Assembly: GCF_003568665.1 (NCBI RefSeq)
Contig: NZ_QXMH01000003.1
Span: 717,772 to 781,771, forward strand
Direction of reading: 5' to 3'
Origin: Chitinophaga alhagiae
GTDB taxonomy: Bacteria > Bacteroidota > Bacteroidia > Chitinophagales > Chitinophagaceae
DNA length: 64,000 bases
How positions within the stretch are numbered: the first letter of the stretch is position 1; the number at the start of each line of letters is the position of its first letter. The notes beneath the pieces were generated by a model that saw only the letters and a list, made by a program, of their open reading frames with translations, was not told the origin of the DNA and did no database searches. A program made the translations under genes and the position numbers. Positions 26,760 through 35,994 of this stretch are shown piece by piece.

Positions 26760-27899
26760 TTACCTGGCCACTGCACGCGGGTGCTTTTTCAGGATGGCGG
26801 CCACCGTTTTTGCAAAGGCTTCCGCATACTGGAGGTGGCCGGCATCATTAGGGTGTCCGTGGTCAACCGTATGGTCTGGCCCCAGTTTCATGTCTTCCGC
26901 GCGCAGCACGTACAAATATTTTACGCCCTCCTTTTTCAGCTGCCGGTATGTGTCAAGCATGGCGTTGTTCAATTCCTTGATCTGCTGCTGCCGCTCGCTG
27001 GTGAGCCAGTCTTTATGAAAGGCGGCAAAGGCCGGCATCAGGATAGGCACGGAAGGGTGCCGCTCCCTGATGGTGCTGACAGACGCCACTATTCTCCGCT
27101 TTACTTCTTCCAGCGGGAACTTGCTGCGGTCCATCATATTCCCCAGGCAATCCAGTACAAAGAGACCGGCATCCAGTTCATTGACGAACCCGATCACTTC
27201 CTTGTCCAGCGTACCATTGCCGGAGAAGCCCAGGTTAACCACCGGCAGCTCCAGCTTGCGGCCCATCACAGACGTCCATGCCAGGCCGGGCCTTGATGCA
27301 CAGCCGCCCTGTGTAATGGAGGTACCGTATATCACCACGGGTTTTTGAGTGTCCGCGGCAAGGGGCGTGAACATGGCCCCCTTCGGCATGCCTATCCGCA
27401 GTTCCTTTACCGTGTTGTAGATGGGCAGGTACAGGAAGTACTCCCGTTCCGGGTTGCGGAGCGAATCGGCATCGCTGATGGTATAGTCATACGAGATAGT
27501 ATCCTTGAAAGCATACTTTCCCGGTATCCAGTTCCAGCCGCCGTTGCTGTTGCGCGAGTACAGGTCAAGGCCGCTGAACCCCGTGGCGGGGAAATGCGGC
27601 AGCTGCAGCGCGCCCGCCACCGTGTACCGGATGGAGAAAAAATGCGCATTTGTTTTAAAGCGGATGACCAGCCCGGTGGCGTTGCGGGACAGCGCCCATA
27701 CCTGGCTTCTTACCTTGCCCTGCGCACTGAGCGGCAGGCGCTGGTACGGGGCAATAACGCCGCTTTGCTGCCAGCCTTTTCCTCCAATTACCGGAAACGT
27801 GCTTTCTGCGGGGTTCCACCAGGTGAGGCTGTCTGCACGGTAGGCGTATACTACCTGAAGGTGCAGCAGCAAAAAGATGATAACTATTAACTTTTTCAT
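26760..27899 (-). CDS. SGNH/GDSL hydrolase (probable carbohydrate esterase)
   Basis: The product is 379 residues from ATG 27899 (signal peptide MKKLIVIIFLLLHLQVVYA). An N-terminal beta-sandwich (about residues 25-170, ALSRNATGLVIRFKTNA) precedes the SGNH domain. Block I is VVIYGTSITQGGCA with the catalytic Ser. Block II is VNLGFSGNG. Block III is LDCLGNMM. Block V is DHGHPNDAGH with the Asp-His pair. It probably deacetylates sugars in the periplasm. It is 37 bp before the DUF4091 gene. The 18 bp between its ATG and the upstream susD-tail relic suggest it originally followed an intact susD directly. Confidence 0.9.
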   Translation of the reverse strand: MKKLIVIIFLLLHLQVVYAYRADSLTWWNPAESTFPVIGGKGWQQSGVIAPYQRLPLSAQGKVRSQVWALSRNATGLVIRFKTNAHFFSIRYTVAGALQLPHFPATGFSGLDLYSRNSNGGWNWIPGKYAFKDTISYDYTISDADSLRNPEREYFLYLPIYNTVKELRIGMPKGAMFTPLAADTQKPVVIYGTSITQGGCASRPGLAWTSVMGRKLELPVVNLGFSGNGTLDKEVIGFVNELDAGLFVLDCLGNMMDRSKFPLEEVKRRIVASVSTIRERHPSVPILMPAFAAFHKDWLTSERQQQIKELNNAMLDTYRQLKKEGVKYLYVLRAEDMKLGPDHTVDHGHPNDAGHLQYAEAFAKTVAAILKKHPRAVAR

Positions 27900-27916
27900 A
27901 TGCCGTACGATCGTTT

Positions 27917-27967
27917 TTATTCCCAACCGGGGTTTTGCTGCAGGTTTTTATTGATGCCCATTTCCCG
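27917..27967. repeat. 51-bp direct repeat of the susD 3' end, left copy
   Basis: It matches 34438-34488, the true end of the susD gene, at 49 of 51 positions and in the same orientation. The copies bracket a segment of about 6.5 kb (NHL gene, DUF4091 paralogue and relic). Deletion between them would join susD directly to the SGNH gene. Confidence 0.88.
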
Positions 27968-28043
27968 AATCCCAGGAAACTGCTTCACTGGCAATATCGC
28001 CGCTCTCATTCACTACAGCTCTTTTCAGGTTCATTACTTTCAT
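27917..28043 (-). pseudogene. Relic: isomerase start fused to a susD 3' end
   Basis: Read on the minus strand from 28043, 12 bp after the DUF4091 stop, a 31-codon ORF begins. From its second Met (28034) it reads MNLKRAVVNES, matching MSLKRSVINES at the start of the D-lyxose isomerase in 8 of 11 residues. After about 20 codons the DNA becomes the last 17 codons of a susD gene (REMGINKNLQQNPGWE, stop at 27917), in a different frame. So a lyxose-isomerase gene was truncated and joined to a susD tail. Neither piece can be functional. Confidence 0.8.
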
Positions 28044-28054
28044 TGATACTAATT

Positions 28055-29881
28055 TTAAAATGTGTCTAAATAATCCAGCATCTCTTTTCTGAAAATGTTG
28101 AATTTAACCGGCGAATCTTCATAGCCCTTCTGCTGCTCTGGCTCAAATTCCGGGAAAATCACCTTGGACAGCAAATCCTGAAATTTTGCTGCATTGGTCT
28201 TTTTTATGTTCGTCAAAAGAAAAGCATCAACTAGGCCCTCACGATAGCTAAGAATCCGCATAGAAGGAACTAAACCGTTTGATGTTCTGTAGTAAAACCA
28301 ATTATCTCCAGGAGGGTAACCAATAGGGTAGTTATTTTGCTCTGGGTACGGGCCAATAGATGCGAGATATTCATTCGTAACGCCGCGATATTCATTAGCA
28401 GCCCAATACAGATATCCGGATGCATTATATTTCATACAAAGCCAGGGCCAAAGCCTGTTTAGCGTCAAGGGTTGGTCCAGGTGGCGATTTGGCAAGGGAG
28501 GCTTAGGTCCAACAGTATTATACAACCAGGTTTCTTTGTTTTGTTGCATACGTTTTTTGACAGTGGAATTTGCTAATTGCGTAATTCCATAAATATTCAT
28601 TACCTGAATATCACTCAAATCTGAAAACAATGTAGTCACATCCGCGCCTCTTGTAAATGCATCAATAGACTTGACGCCTGGCATCGTTTTCTGAAGAAGG
28701 CTGTAATATTGTCTGTACTCCTCTACAACCTCTGGCCAGGGCTCATCGTATATATGTTGAATGTATCTGTTCAGCATACCTATAGACTGTAGATGGCTGT
28801 TCAGCGCCTTAAGAAATACTTGTCTAAAACAATCCCGGTCCATCTTAATTTCAGCACCGCTATAGGCGAGCGTATCTCCTGATATAACGTCTATTACTTT
28901 TAGATTTGCACCCATATTTTTTATGTGCCGTCCTGAAAAGTACTTAAACCCCAATGTATCAAAAGTCTGCATCCAACGGTCAAGTCGTGAAAAATCAAAT
29001 GACATCTCCTTGGTATTGCTATTCCACAGCGACCGTATTAAAGGATGCGGCACTCCGCTCATTGGATAATCTACCAACGGTGTATACATTACATTATCCC
29101 CTGTTTCTCTGAACAGCTTGCCCGCCCGTTCCAATAGCTTCCAATGATCTTCGCTCCACCATTCCACAGAAGCCCCGCTTTTTAAGTTTTCCGGGAGTGA
29201 AGACAACCAATGAACACTGTTCAACAAATCATTTTCATTTATCACAATTTTATGCACAGCGAATGATACCGGCAGGGTAACTTCCGCGCCCAAGGACCCC
29301 GTCACTGTAATATTACCTCTGTAAATTCCTGTAGGGCAGCCGGAAGGGATAAACAATCGCAATAAAATTCCGGAAGTATTACCCGCACCCACAGTCAATG
29401 TATCTCCCGCTACATCCGAAACAACTTCCAACACATCAAATGGAGCGGTTCTAATCAGGTACTTAGGAACCCACGAAGGATAAGTAGGTACCCCCGGCTC
29501 GCTTTGGTAATCCCGGGTATTTGCTTCAATATGAACAGGCAACAATTGACGAAAAGTAAGCGTACCCGGAAACAGCGTACCCTCGCCGTTTTTCAAGCTA
29601 TCCATATGTATCTCAAAATGCTGACTACCGGCAGAATTGATCGCAAGCTGAATGCCTAAAGTATAATTCCGGGGAGCATCAGGCATCTGATAGGCTGGTC
29701 CAGAGCCTGCATAGTTGTCCGGATAAATACGCGCATGTATATCCAACAATTTACACTGAAAAGCGCTATCCCATACAGCCTTCACATTTTTGAGACGCGC
29801 TGGGCTATCCCCTGCCGCTGCAATAGCTGCAAATGCAACCAGGCTTGTTAAGAACATGGTGTTTCTAATCATTTTTTTCAT
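28055..29881 (-). CDS. DUF4091/GH123-like exported glycosidase, AT-rich paralogue
   Basis: The product is 608 residues with signal peptide MKKMIRNTMFLTSLVAFAAI. It aligns along its whole length with the product of 24905-26722: N-terminal sandwich, NSVHWLSSLPENLKSGASVE, the catalytic pair in YIQHIYDEPWPEVVEEY, and YLYWAANEYRG. It is clearly diverged and its base composition is AT-richer, so it is not a recent tandem copy but probably came with the inserted block. The ATG lies 88 bp after the NHL stop. The expected activity is exo-acting on N-acetylgalactosamine-type residues, unproven. Confidence 0.85.
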   Translation of the reverse strand: MKKMIRNTMFLTSLVAFAAIAAAGDSPARLKNVKAVWDSAFQCKLLDIHARIYPDNYAGSGPAYQMPDAPRNYTLGIQLAINSAGSQHFEIHMDSLKNGEGTLFPGTLTFRQLLPVHIEANTRDYQSEPGVPTYPSWVPKYLIRTAPFDVLEVVSDVAGDTLTVGAGNTSGILLRLFIPSGCPTGIYRGNITVTGSLGAEVTLPVSFAVHKIVINENDLLNSVHWLSSLPENLKSGASVEWWSEDHWKLLERAGKLFRETGDNVMYTPLVDYPMSGVPHPLIRSLWNSNTKEMSFDFSRLDRWMQTFDTLGFKYFSGRHIKNMGANLKVIDVISGDTLAYSGAEIKMDRDCFRQVFLKALNSHLQSIGMLNRYIQHIYDEPWPEVVEEYRQYYSLLQKTMPGVKSIDAFTRGADVTTLFSDLSDIQVMNIYGITQLANSTVKKRMQQNKETWLYNTVGPKPPLPNRHLDQPLTLNRLWPWLCMKYNASGYLYWAANEYRGVTNEYLASIGPYPEQNNYPIGYPPGDNWFYYRTSNGLVPSMRILSYREGLVDAFLLTNIKKTNAAKFQDLLSKVIFPEFEPEQQKGYEDSPVKFNIFRKEMLDYLDTF

Positions 29882-29969
29882 ATGGGGAATAGTATTATGG
29901 TCATATATGTTTATTCTGATTATTCAACTTTTAGATCGCTATTTACATAAGTCAATTCGTATAGCTTTT

Positions 29970-32900
29970 TTAATGCACAATTATTTTCCTGGCCCCCATT
30001 CTTTCAATCACAACCAGATAAATACCTGGTGTTAATTGATTGCTTACATTTATTTCCATTCGACCCTTCACTACAGTCAACACTTTGCTATATACCAGCA
30101 CACCAACAGTATTATAAATTTTTAATAACTGTGGATCAGGAGAGGAAAGTGTCATCTCAATTGTAAACCTGCCATTATTGGGATTGGGATATACAGTCCA
30201 GGCCTGTTGCAATATCGTATCACCTTTTGAGTTTAAATTTGTATTAAGAGCAGCTATTTTTTCGAGTAAACCCGCAGACATCAATAAGTGACTGTCATCC
30301 ACCACTTCTATACTAATTGTATCCGAATCAAACCCAACATTATTGTATGCTGTAACAACGTAGCTTGCAGATCCAGATACTACAGTCGGAGTTCCGCTGA
30401 TGGTACCTGTTGCACCTTCGAAAACAAGCCCCGCCGGCAAAGACGGACTTATCGAATAACCCGTAACCGACACCTTGCGCACCTTATGATTACCATCAAC
30501 CACATATATTCTTCCCTTGCCGTCAGCAGTTACATCCACCGGGTATTTAAACTCCGCCGAACTGCCCACAGTATCAGCCGACCCCATTGAACCGCTGCCG
30601 GCCAACGTGCTTACTACCCCGGTGGAAGTTACTTTCCGGATCTTATGATTATTGTAATCCGCCACGTAGATATTGCCTAAATCATCTGCACTTATCCCGA
30701 AAGGATTGGCAAAACTGGCGGCAGCTCCTGTCCCGTCAGTTGATCCCGAAGCTGTTTGACCTGCCAAGGTGCTAACCTCTCCCGTCAGCGCTATTTTCCT
30801 TATCCTGTTATTACTGTAATCCCCAACATAAATAGCGCCTGCCTGGTCAATGGCGATACCTACAGGGTTATTGAATTTGGCTGACAAGGGGTTTACCGAA
30901 TCCAGATAGCCAGACACGCTGCCCGCCAGCGTGGTTACCACACCGGCCGGCGTGATTTTCCGGATCTTATGATTATAACGGTCAGCTACATAGATATTTC
31001 CCGACACGTCCGTAGCCAGCCCGAACGGATAATTGAACTTTGCTGCACTACCGCTGCCATCTGCAAAACCCAGTATACCAACAGTACCCGCAAGTGTGCT
31101 GACTACACCTGCAGGAGTGATCTTGCGGATCGTGTGGTTCTTCATATCACTTACATAAAGATTGCCAGCCGTATCAATAGCGATACCGGCAGGTTCCCGA
31201 AAACCAGCCGCTGTTCCAATTCCATCAGCAGAGCCCGCTGTACCGCTGCCGGCAAATGTGCTCACCACGCCGGAAGGGGTGACTTTCCGGATAAGATGAT
31301 TATTCCGGTCGGCTACGTAGATATTTCCCGTCTTATCCATTGCTACCCCGTGCGGCCCGTTGAAGGTTGCCTCTATCTCCAGTCCATTCGCTGAACCCGC
31401 AACTCCGCTACCGGCAAAAGTGCTGACCTGTCCATAGGCGGCAACAGCGGGTACAGGCCCACCACTATTGACAGGGATCTGAAAGGATGTTTCGATGCTG
31501 GTATAATAAGTTTGCGGCGTACTATAGCTGATTTGCGGAGGAGCGTCACTGTATAATTCTATACTAAAGGTATCCGAATCAAACCCAACATTATTGTATG
31601 CTGTAACAACGTAGCTTGTAGATCCAGATACTACAGTCGGAGTTCCACTGATGGTACCTGTTGCACCTTCGAAAACAAGCCCCGCCGGCAAAGACGGACT
31701 TATCGAATAACCCGTAACCGACACCTTGCGCACCTTATGATTACCATCAACCACATATATTCTTCCCTTGCCGTCAGCAGTTACATCCACCGGGTATTTA
31801 AACTCCGCCGAACTGCCCACAGTATCAGCCGACCCCATTGAACCGCTGCCGGCCAACGTGCTTACTACCCCGGTGGAAGTTACTTTCCGGATCTTATGAT
31901 TATTGTAATCCGCCACGTAGATATTGCCTAAATCATCTGCACTTATCCCGAAAGGATTGGCAAAACTGGCGGCAGCTCCTGTCCCGTCAGTTGATCCCGA
32001 AGCTGTTTGACCTGCCAAGGTGCTAACCTCTCCCGTCAGCGCTATTTTCCTTATCCTGTTATTACTGTAATCCCCAACATAAATAGCGCCTGCCTGGTCA
32101 ATGGCGATACCTACAGGGTTATTGAATTTGGCTGACAAGGGGTTTACCGAATCCAGATAGCCAGACACGCTGCCCGCCAGCGTGGTTACCACACCGGCCG
32201 GCGTGATTTTCCGGATCTTATGATTATAACGGTCAGCTACATAGATATTTCCCGACACGTCCGTAGCCAGCCCGAACGGATAATTGAACTTTGCTGCACT
32301 ACCGCTGCCATCTGCAAAACCCAGTATACCAACAGTACCCGCAAGTGTGCTGACTACACCTGCAGGAGTGATCTTGCGGATCGTGTGGTTCTTCATATCA
32401 CTTACATAAAGATTGCCAGCCGTATCAATAGCGATACCGGCAGGTTCCCGAAAACCAGCCGCTGTTCCAACTCCATCAGCAGAGCCCGCTGTACCGCTGC
32501 CGGCAAATGTGCTCACTACGCCGGAAGGGGTGACTTTCCGGATAAGATGATTATTCCGGTCGGCTACGTAGATATTTCCCGTCTTATCCATCGCTACCCC
32601 ATATGGCCCGCTAAAGGTTGCCTCTATCCCTGTTCCATTCGCTGAACCCGCAACTCCGCTACCGGCAAAGGTGCTGACCTGTCCATAGGCGGCAACAGCG
32701 GGTACAGGCCCACCACTATTGACAGGAACCTGAAAAGGCATTTCTTTATCGGTATAATAAGCTTGCGAGGTGTTATAGCTGATTTGCGGAGGAGCGTCAC
32801 TACGTACTTCTATACTAAAAGTGTCCGAATCACTGCCGGCGTTATTATACGCTGTAACAATATAACTTGTAACTCCGGATACAGCCAGCGGGGTCCCGCT

Positions 32901-34109
32901 GATGATGCCTGTTGCCCCGTCAAAGCTAAGCCCCCGGGGCAAAGACGGACTAATCAAATAACCAGTATTCGATACGTTACGGATCAGGTTGCCGGTAAAC
33001 TCCGCTACATATACGCTGCCCGATGCATCTACTTCAACCCCAAAAGGGTTATTAAAAGTAGATTTATTGCCTACACTATCCGTTTGCTCCGGGCAGGCGC
33101 ACGTACAACCACCGAGCGTCACGACTATACCACCTGGTAAAATTTTACGGATCTTATGATTCCCATAATCGCCCACATAAATACTCCCTGCTTCGTCAAC
33201 CGCAACACCCACTGGATTATTAAATCCCGCCAAAGCAGCAGCTCCGTCAACTGAACTTACAAATCCATTTCCAGCCACCGTACTGACTACGCCACCGGAT
33301 GTGACCTTCCGGATTCTATGATTGTACCGGTCAGCCACATAAATATTCCCCGACATATCAACAGCCACCCCGAATGGATAATTAAACTTTGCCGAGCTGC
33401 CGTTCCCGTCAGCGAAACCCAATACACCAACAACGCCCGCAAGCGTGCTTACTACCTGTGCGGGGGTGATTTTACGGACCGTATGGTTCTTCATATCGCT
33501 AACATAGAGATTGCCAGCCGTATCAATAGCGACACCGGCAGGCTCCCGAAAACTTGCCGCCGTTCCAACTCCATCAGCAGAGCCCGCCATACCACTGCCG
33601 GCAAACGTGCTTACCACGCCAGAGGGAGTAATTTTCCGGATAACATGATTCATGCGGTCCGCAACATATACGTTGCCGGCGGCATCAACTGCGATGCCCT
33701 GAGGCCTTGCAAATTTTGCCGAGATACCTGTTCCATCAACATATCCGCTATCACTCCCTGCAAACGTAGTAACCACACCTGCCGTTGTGATCCTACGTAT
33801 CCTGTGGTTAAGGAAATCTGCAACGTAAATGTTCCCTAAACTATCTTTTGCCAGATCAACAGGTGAATTAAAAGAAGCGAGCATAGCACTGCTATCTGTC
33901 GAACCTGCGTCACCGCTTCCGGCAATAGTAGTGACACGACCATATTCACTGGATGGCATGGGTCCTCCTGCGTTCACCGGTGTCAGCGGTGTAATCGCGT
34001 TATTCACCATATAGATTTGCGGGCCATTGTAGCTGATAATCGGTCGCTGCGCCAAAAGAGCAGTATTATAGAGGATAAACGTTATTAAATAAAGAAAAAA
34101 TATCTTCAT
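29970..34109 (-). CDS. Giant NHL-propeller/Ig surface protein with T9SS sorting domain (copy 1)
   Basis: The product is 1379 residues from ATG 34109 (signal peptide MKIFFLYLITFILYNTALLAQ). The open frame extends 24 codons further but without a signal peptide. It has three repeated units. Each has six NHL repeats (pattern GNIYVADRYNHKIRK), hence a six-bladed propeller, followed by a putative Ig (He_PIG) domain such as GLVFEGATGTISGTP. That makes 18 NHL repeats. The end is a type A T9SS domain (VYPNPNNGRFTIEM ... LTPGIYLVVIERMGARKIIV), so the protein is exported by type IX secretion to the surface. Units 2 and 3 are nearly identical. It is AT-richer than its paralogue at 39206-43336. A glycan- or protein-binding role in the PUL is inferred. 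Confidence 0.85.
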   Translation of the reverse strand: MKIFFLYLITFILYNTALLAQRPIISYNGPQIYMVNNAITPLTPVNAGGPMPSSEYGRVTTIAGSGDAGSTDSSAMLASFNSPVDLAKDSLGNIYVADFLNHRIRRITTAGVVTTFAGSDSGYVDGTGISAKFARPQGIAVDAAGNVYVADRMNHVIRKITPSGVVSTFAGSGMAGSADGVGTAASFREPAGVAIDTAGNLYVSDMKNHTVRKITPAQVVSTLAGVVGVLGFADGNGSSAKFNYPFGVAVDMSGNIYVADRYNHRIRKVTSGGVVSTVAGNGFVSSVDGAAALAGFNNPVGVAVDEAGSIYVGDYGNHKIRKILPGGIVVTLGGCTCACPEQTDSVGNKSTFNNPFGVEVDASGSVYVAEFTGNLIRNVSNTGYLISPSLPRGLSFDGATGIISGTPLAVSGVTSYIVTAYNNAGSDSDTFSIEVRSDAPPQISYNTSQAYYTDKEMPFQVPVNSGGPVPAVAAYGQVSTFAGSGVAGSANGTGIEATFSGPYGVAMDKTGNIYVADRNNHLIRKVTPSGVVSTFAGSGTAGSADGVGTAAGFREPAGIAIDTAGNLYVSDMKNHTIRKITPAGVVSTLAGTVGILGFADGSGSAAKFNYPFGLATDVSGNIYVADRYNHKIRKITPAGVVTTLAGSVSGYLDSVNPLSAKFNNPVGIAIDQAGAIYVGDYSNNRIRKIALTGEVSTLAGQTASGSTDGTGAAASFANPFGISADDLGNIYVADYNNHKIRKVTSTGVVSTLAGSGSMGSADTVGSSAEFKYPVDVTADGKGRIYVVDGNHKVRKVSVTGYSISPSLPAGLVFEGATGTISGTPTVVSGSTSYVVTAYNNVGFDSDTFSIELYSDAPPQISYSTPQTYYTSIETSFQIPVNSGGPVPAVAAYGQVSTFAGSGVAGSANGLEIEATFNGPHGVAMDKTGNIYVADRNNHLIRKVTPSGVVSTFAGSGTAGSADGIGTAAGFREPAGIAIDTAGNLYVSDMKNHTIRKITPAGVVSTLAGTVGILGFADGSGSAAKFNYPFGLATDVSGNIYVADRYNHKIRKITPAGVVTTLAGSVSGYLDSVNPLSAKFNNPVGIAIDQAGAIYVGDYSNNRIRKIALTGEVSTLAGQTASGSTDGTGAAASFANPFGISADDLGNIYVADYNNHKIRKVTSTGVVSTLAGSGSMGSADTVGSSAEFKYPVDVTADGKGRIYVVDGNHKVRKVSVTGYSISPSLPAGLVFEGATGTISGTPTVVSGSASYVVTAYNNVGFDSDTISIEVVDDSHLLMSAGLLEKIAALNTNLNSKGDTILQQAWTVYPNPNNGRFTIEMTLSSPDPQLLKIYNTVGVLVYSKVLTVVKGRMEINVSNQLTPGIYLVVIERMGARKIIVH
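30306..32726. repeat. Near-identical tandem 1251-bp repeats in NHL gene copy 1
   Basis: 30306-31475 repeats at 31557-32726 with a constant offset of 1251 bp (417 codons) and only scattered differences. It corresponds to NHL units 3 and 2. The linker around 31476-31556 and its counterpart is more diverged. The first-encoded unit (about 32.8-34.0 kb) is clearly less similar. Confidence 0.93.
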
Positions 34110-34258
34110 ACGTGAGAGGATTTGCAGTAAATACTGATTAGCGTAAAGTAAGTATCCAATAAAGCGGAGCGCAGACTTCATCGAAATCGCCCAGCCTAAT
34201 ACGATTTTCCAGCAAGTTTATTTAAAACACCAGAGCAAATGCTGGCTAGATACATTCT

Positions 34259-34371
34259 TTCTCATGCCATAGGAACTAAGAACTTGAATTGGCAGACAGT
34301 TCAAAATTGGAGATAAATTGGCATTAGTTCCCCACCAAAAATATCTAAAAGCGCTCCGATATTATCCCTCA
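34259..34371 (-). promoter_or_regulatory. Duplicated NHL promoter/leader, copy 1
   Basis: This roughly 110-bp stretch matches 43330-43440, upstream of the other NHL gene, at most positions. It includes the exact -7 motif TATTTTTG (minus strand, 34336-34343) and the segment CAATTTTGAACTGTC. The homology ends just after an old start codon at 34265 (MRK...), which now opens only a 15-codon ORF. The real gene start is 156 bp further on. Thus the 328-bp gap between susD and this gene holds a second internal promoter. Confidence 0.7.
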
Positions 34372-34437
34372 CATCTACTAACCGCGGCAAGAGCAGATTG
34401 TTGATCAGTTAACCTCTTCATATTCCGAATGCCAATT

Positions 34438-34488
34438 TTATTCCCAACCGGGGTTTTGCTGCAGATTCTTATTGATGCCCATTTCCCG
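34438..34488. repeat. 51-bp direct repeat of the susD 3' end, right copy
   Basis: This is the intact susD end, covering the codons from REMGINK to the stop. It matches the relic copy 27917-27967 at 49 of 51 bases. Confidence 0.88.
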
Positions 34489-35982
34489 CTCCGGTATTGG
34501 CCAGAGCACATCGCGGGCTTTTGCGTTTGTAAAATATTCTACCAGGGGGCTGGTGGGCATCTCTACGCGGAACGCCGCTGCTCCTTCCTCCATGCGGGCC
34601 AGGAATTTGTTCCACCTCACCAGGTCTCTTTTATGCAGGCCTTCATAACAAAGCTCGCGGGACCTTTCCGCCTCAATAAAAAGCTGGAACGCTTCCTTTG
34701 TCAAACCGCTGATATCTTTATCCGGGTCAGGCGTGTTTACCGGCAACCCGAGCCCTCTTCTCCGCACTTTATTGAGCGCTTCAAACCCTTCCGCCGTTGG
34801 GCCGTTCACCTGGTTATCCGCTTCGGCGAACATCAGCAGCACATCCGAATACCGAAGCAAGGCAAAGTTCTGCGGCGTATTGGGGCTGGTGATGTCTGAA
34901 GACGCCAGCTCATACTTTCGGTACCACTTGCCGGCATACCGGTTGAAGCGCACCGTAGCGGGCCGGGGTATTTCATTGGCGCCGCTGTTGGTATAGGGCG
35001 CAATGCACCAGTCCCGCCTCAAGTCCCCAGCTTCGTAAGAATCATATAACCACGCTACGGAATAGACCCAGCCGTAAGACACGCCCGTTACCGAAGTAGT
35101 GCCGTAGAGTACGCCGAAGTTGGTGCCTACCCGGCCGGCCTGCTGGTAAGGCGGCAGGGAGTTACCCCAGAATTCCACTTCCAATATGCTTTCCTGGATG
35201 TCATATTTATCCTGGGCGTAGTTGATGAATACCTGCTGGTAGCTGGGGTTCAGGTCATGAATGCCGGCGTCTATCACCTTCTTTGCCCACTTTCTGGCTT
35301 CTGTGTAGCCGGCCGGGTCGTTATGCGGCCACCCCGCCATATACAGGTGTACCCTGGCCAGCATGCCTTGTACGGCAGACTTGTTCACCCTGCCTCCAAA
35401 CCCCAGCTCCGTGATGGGCCTCACCAGGGTTTCCGCTTCCGTCATGTCTTTTACTATCTGTGCATATACTTCTTTGGCGGGCGTTCTGGCCACGTTGCCG
35501 CCGTCTGGCGTGGTCACCGGTTCCAGTACCATGGGCACATCACCAAAGTTGCTGACGAGTACGAAATAGAAATACGCCCTGAGGAACAATGCCTCTCCCT
35601 TGATATTGGCGCGTTTCGTTTCATCCATTTCAGGCTTCTGAATATTGGCCAACAGTATGTTAGCCCTGCTGACGCCTTTGTAAAACACGCGCCATAGGTT
35701 GGTGATATTGATGTCTGAAGGCACTACATTGTACACCTGCACGCCACCGGTACGTCTAAACCATCCTTCATCGGCATCGAGTCCCATGTAACCCTGCATC
35801 AGATTACCGTAGGTCGAAAGATCCGCCAGAATATCATAAACCCCGTTCAGTCCTACATTCAATTGTTCTTCCGTGGCATAATAGGTAGCCGGGGAAAGAA
35901 AGTCGGACGGTTTGGTGTCCAGAAAATCTTTACATGACATCTGGCTGATCAGGAGTATAAAAACTATCATTCCCTTTTTCAT
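34438..35982 (-). CDS. SusD/RagB-like surface lipoprotein
   Basis: The product is 514 residues. The N-terminus MKKGMIVFILLISQMSCKDF has a lipoprotein cysteine near residue 17. SusD-like N-terminal elements include ATYYATEEQLNVGLNGVYDIL, and the RagB C-terminus has RDVLWPIPEREMGINKNLQQ then NPGWE. It partners the SusC 12 bp upstream. The last 51 bp are duplicated at 27917-27967. Downstream is not the SGNH gene expected in the ancestral order but a 328-bp gap with a promoter and a second NHL gene. Confidence 0.95.
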   Translation of the reverse strand: MKKGMIVFILLISQMSCKDFLDTKPSDFLSPATYYATEEQLNVGLNGVYDILADLSTYGNLMQGYMGLDADEGWFRRTGGVQVYNVVPSDINITNLWRVFYKGVSRANILLANIQKPEMDETKRANIKGEALFLRAYFYFVLVSNFGDVPMVLEPVTTPDGGNVARTPAKEVYAQIVKDMTEAETLVRPITELGFGGRVNKSAVQGMLARVHLYMAGWPHNDPAGYTEARKWAKKVIDAGIHDLNPSYQQVFINYAQDKYDIQESILEVEFWGNSLPPYQQAGRVGTNFGVLYGTTSVTGVSYGWVYSVAWLYDSYEAGDLRRDWCIAPYTNSGANEIPRPATVRFNRYAGKWYRKYELASSDITSPNTPQNFALLRYSDVLLMFAEADNQVNGPTAEGFEALNKVRRRGLGLPVNTPDPDKDISGLTKEAFQLFIEAERSRELCYEGLHKRDLVRWNKFLARMEEGAAAFRVEMPTSPLVEYFTNAKARDVLWPIPEREMGINKNLQQNPGWE

Positions 35983-35994
35983 ATGCTAATAGTT

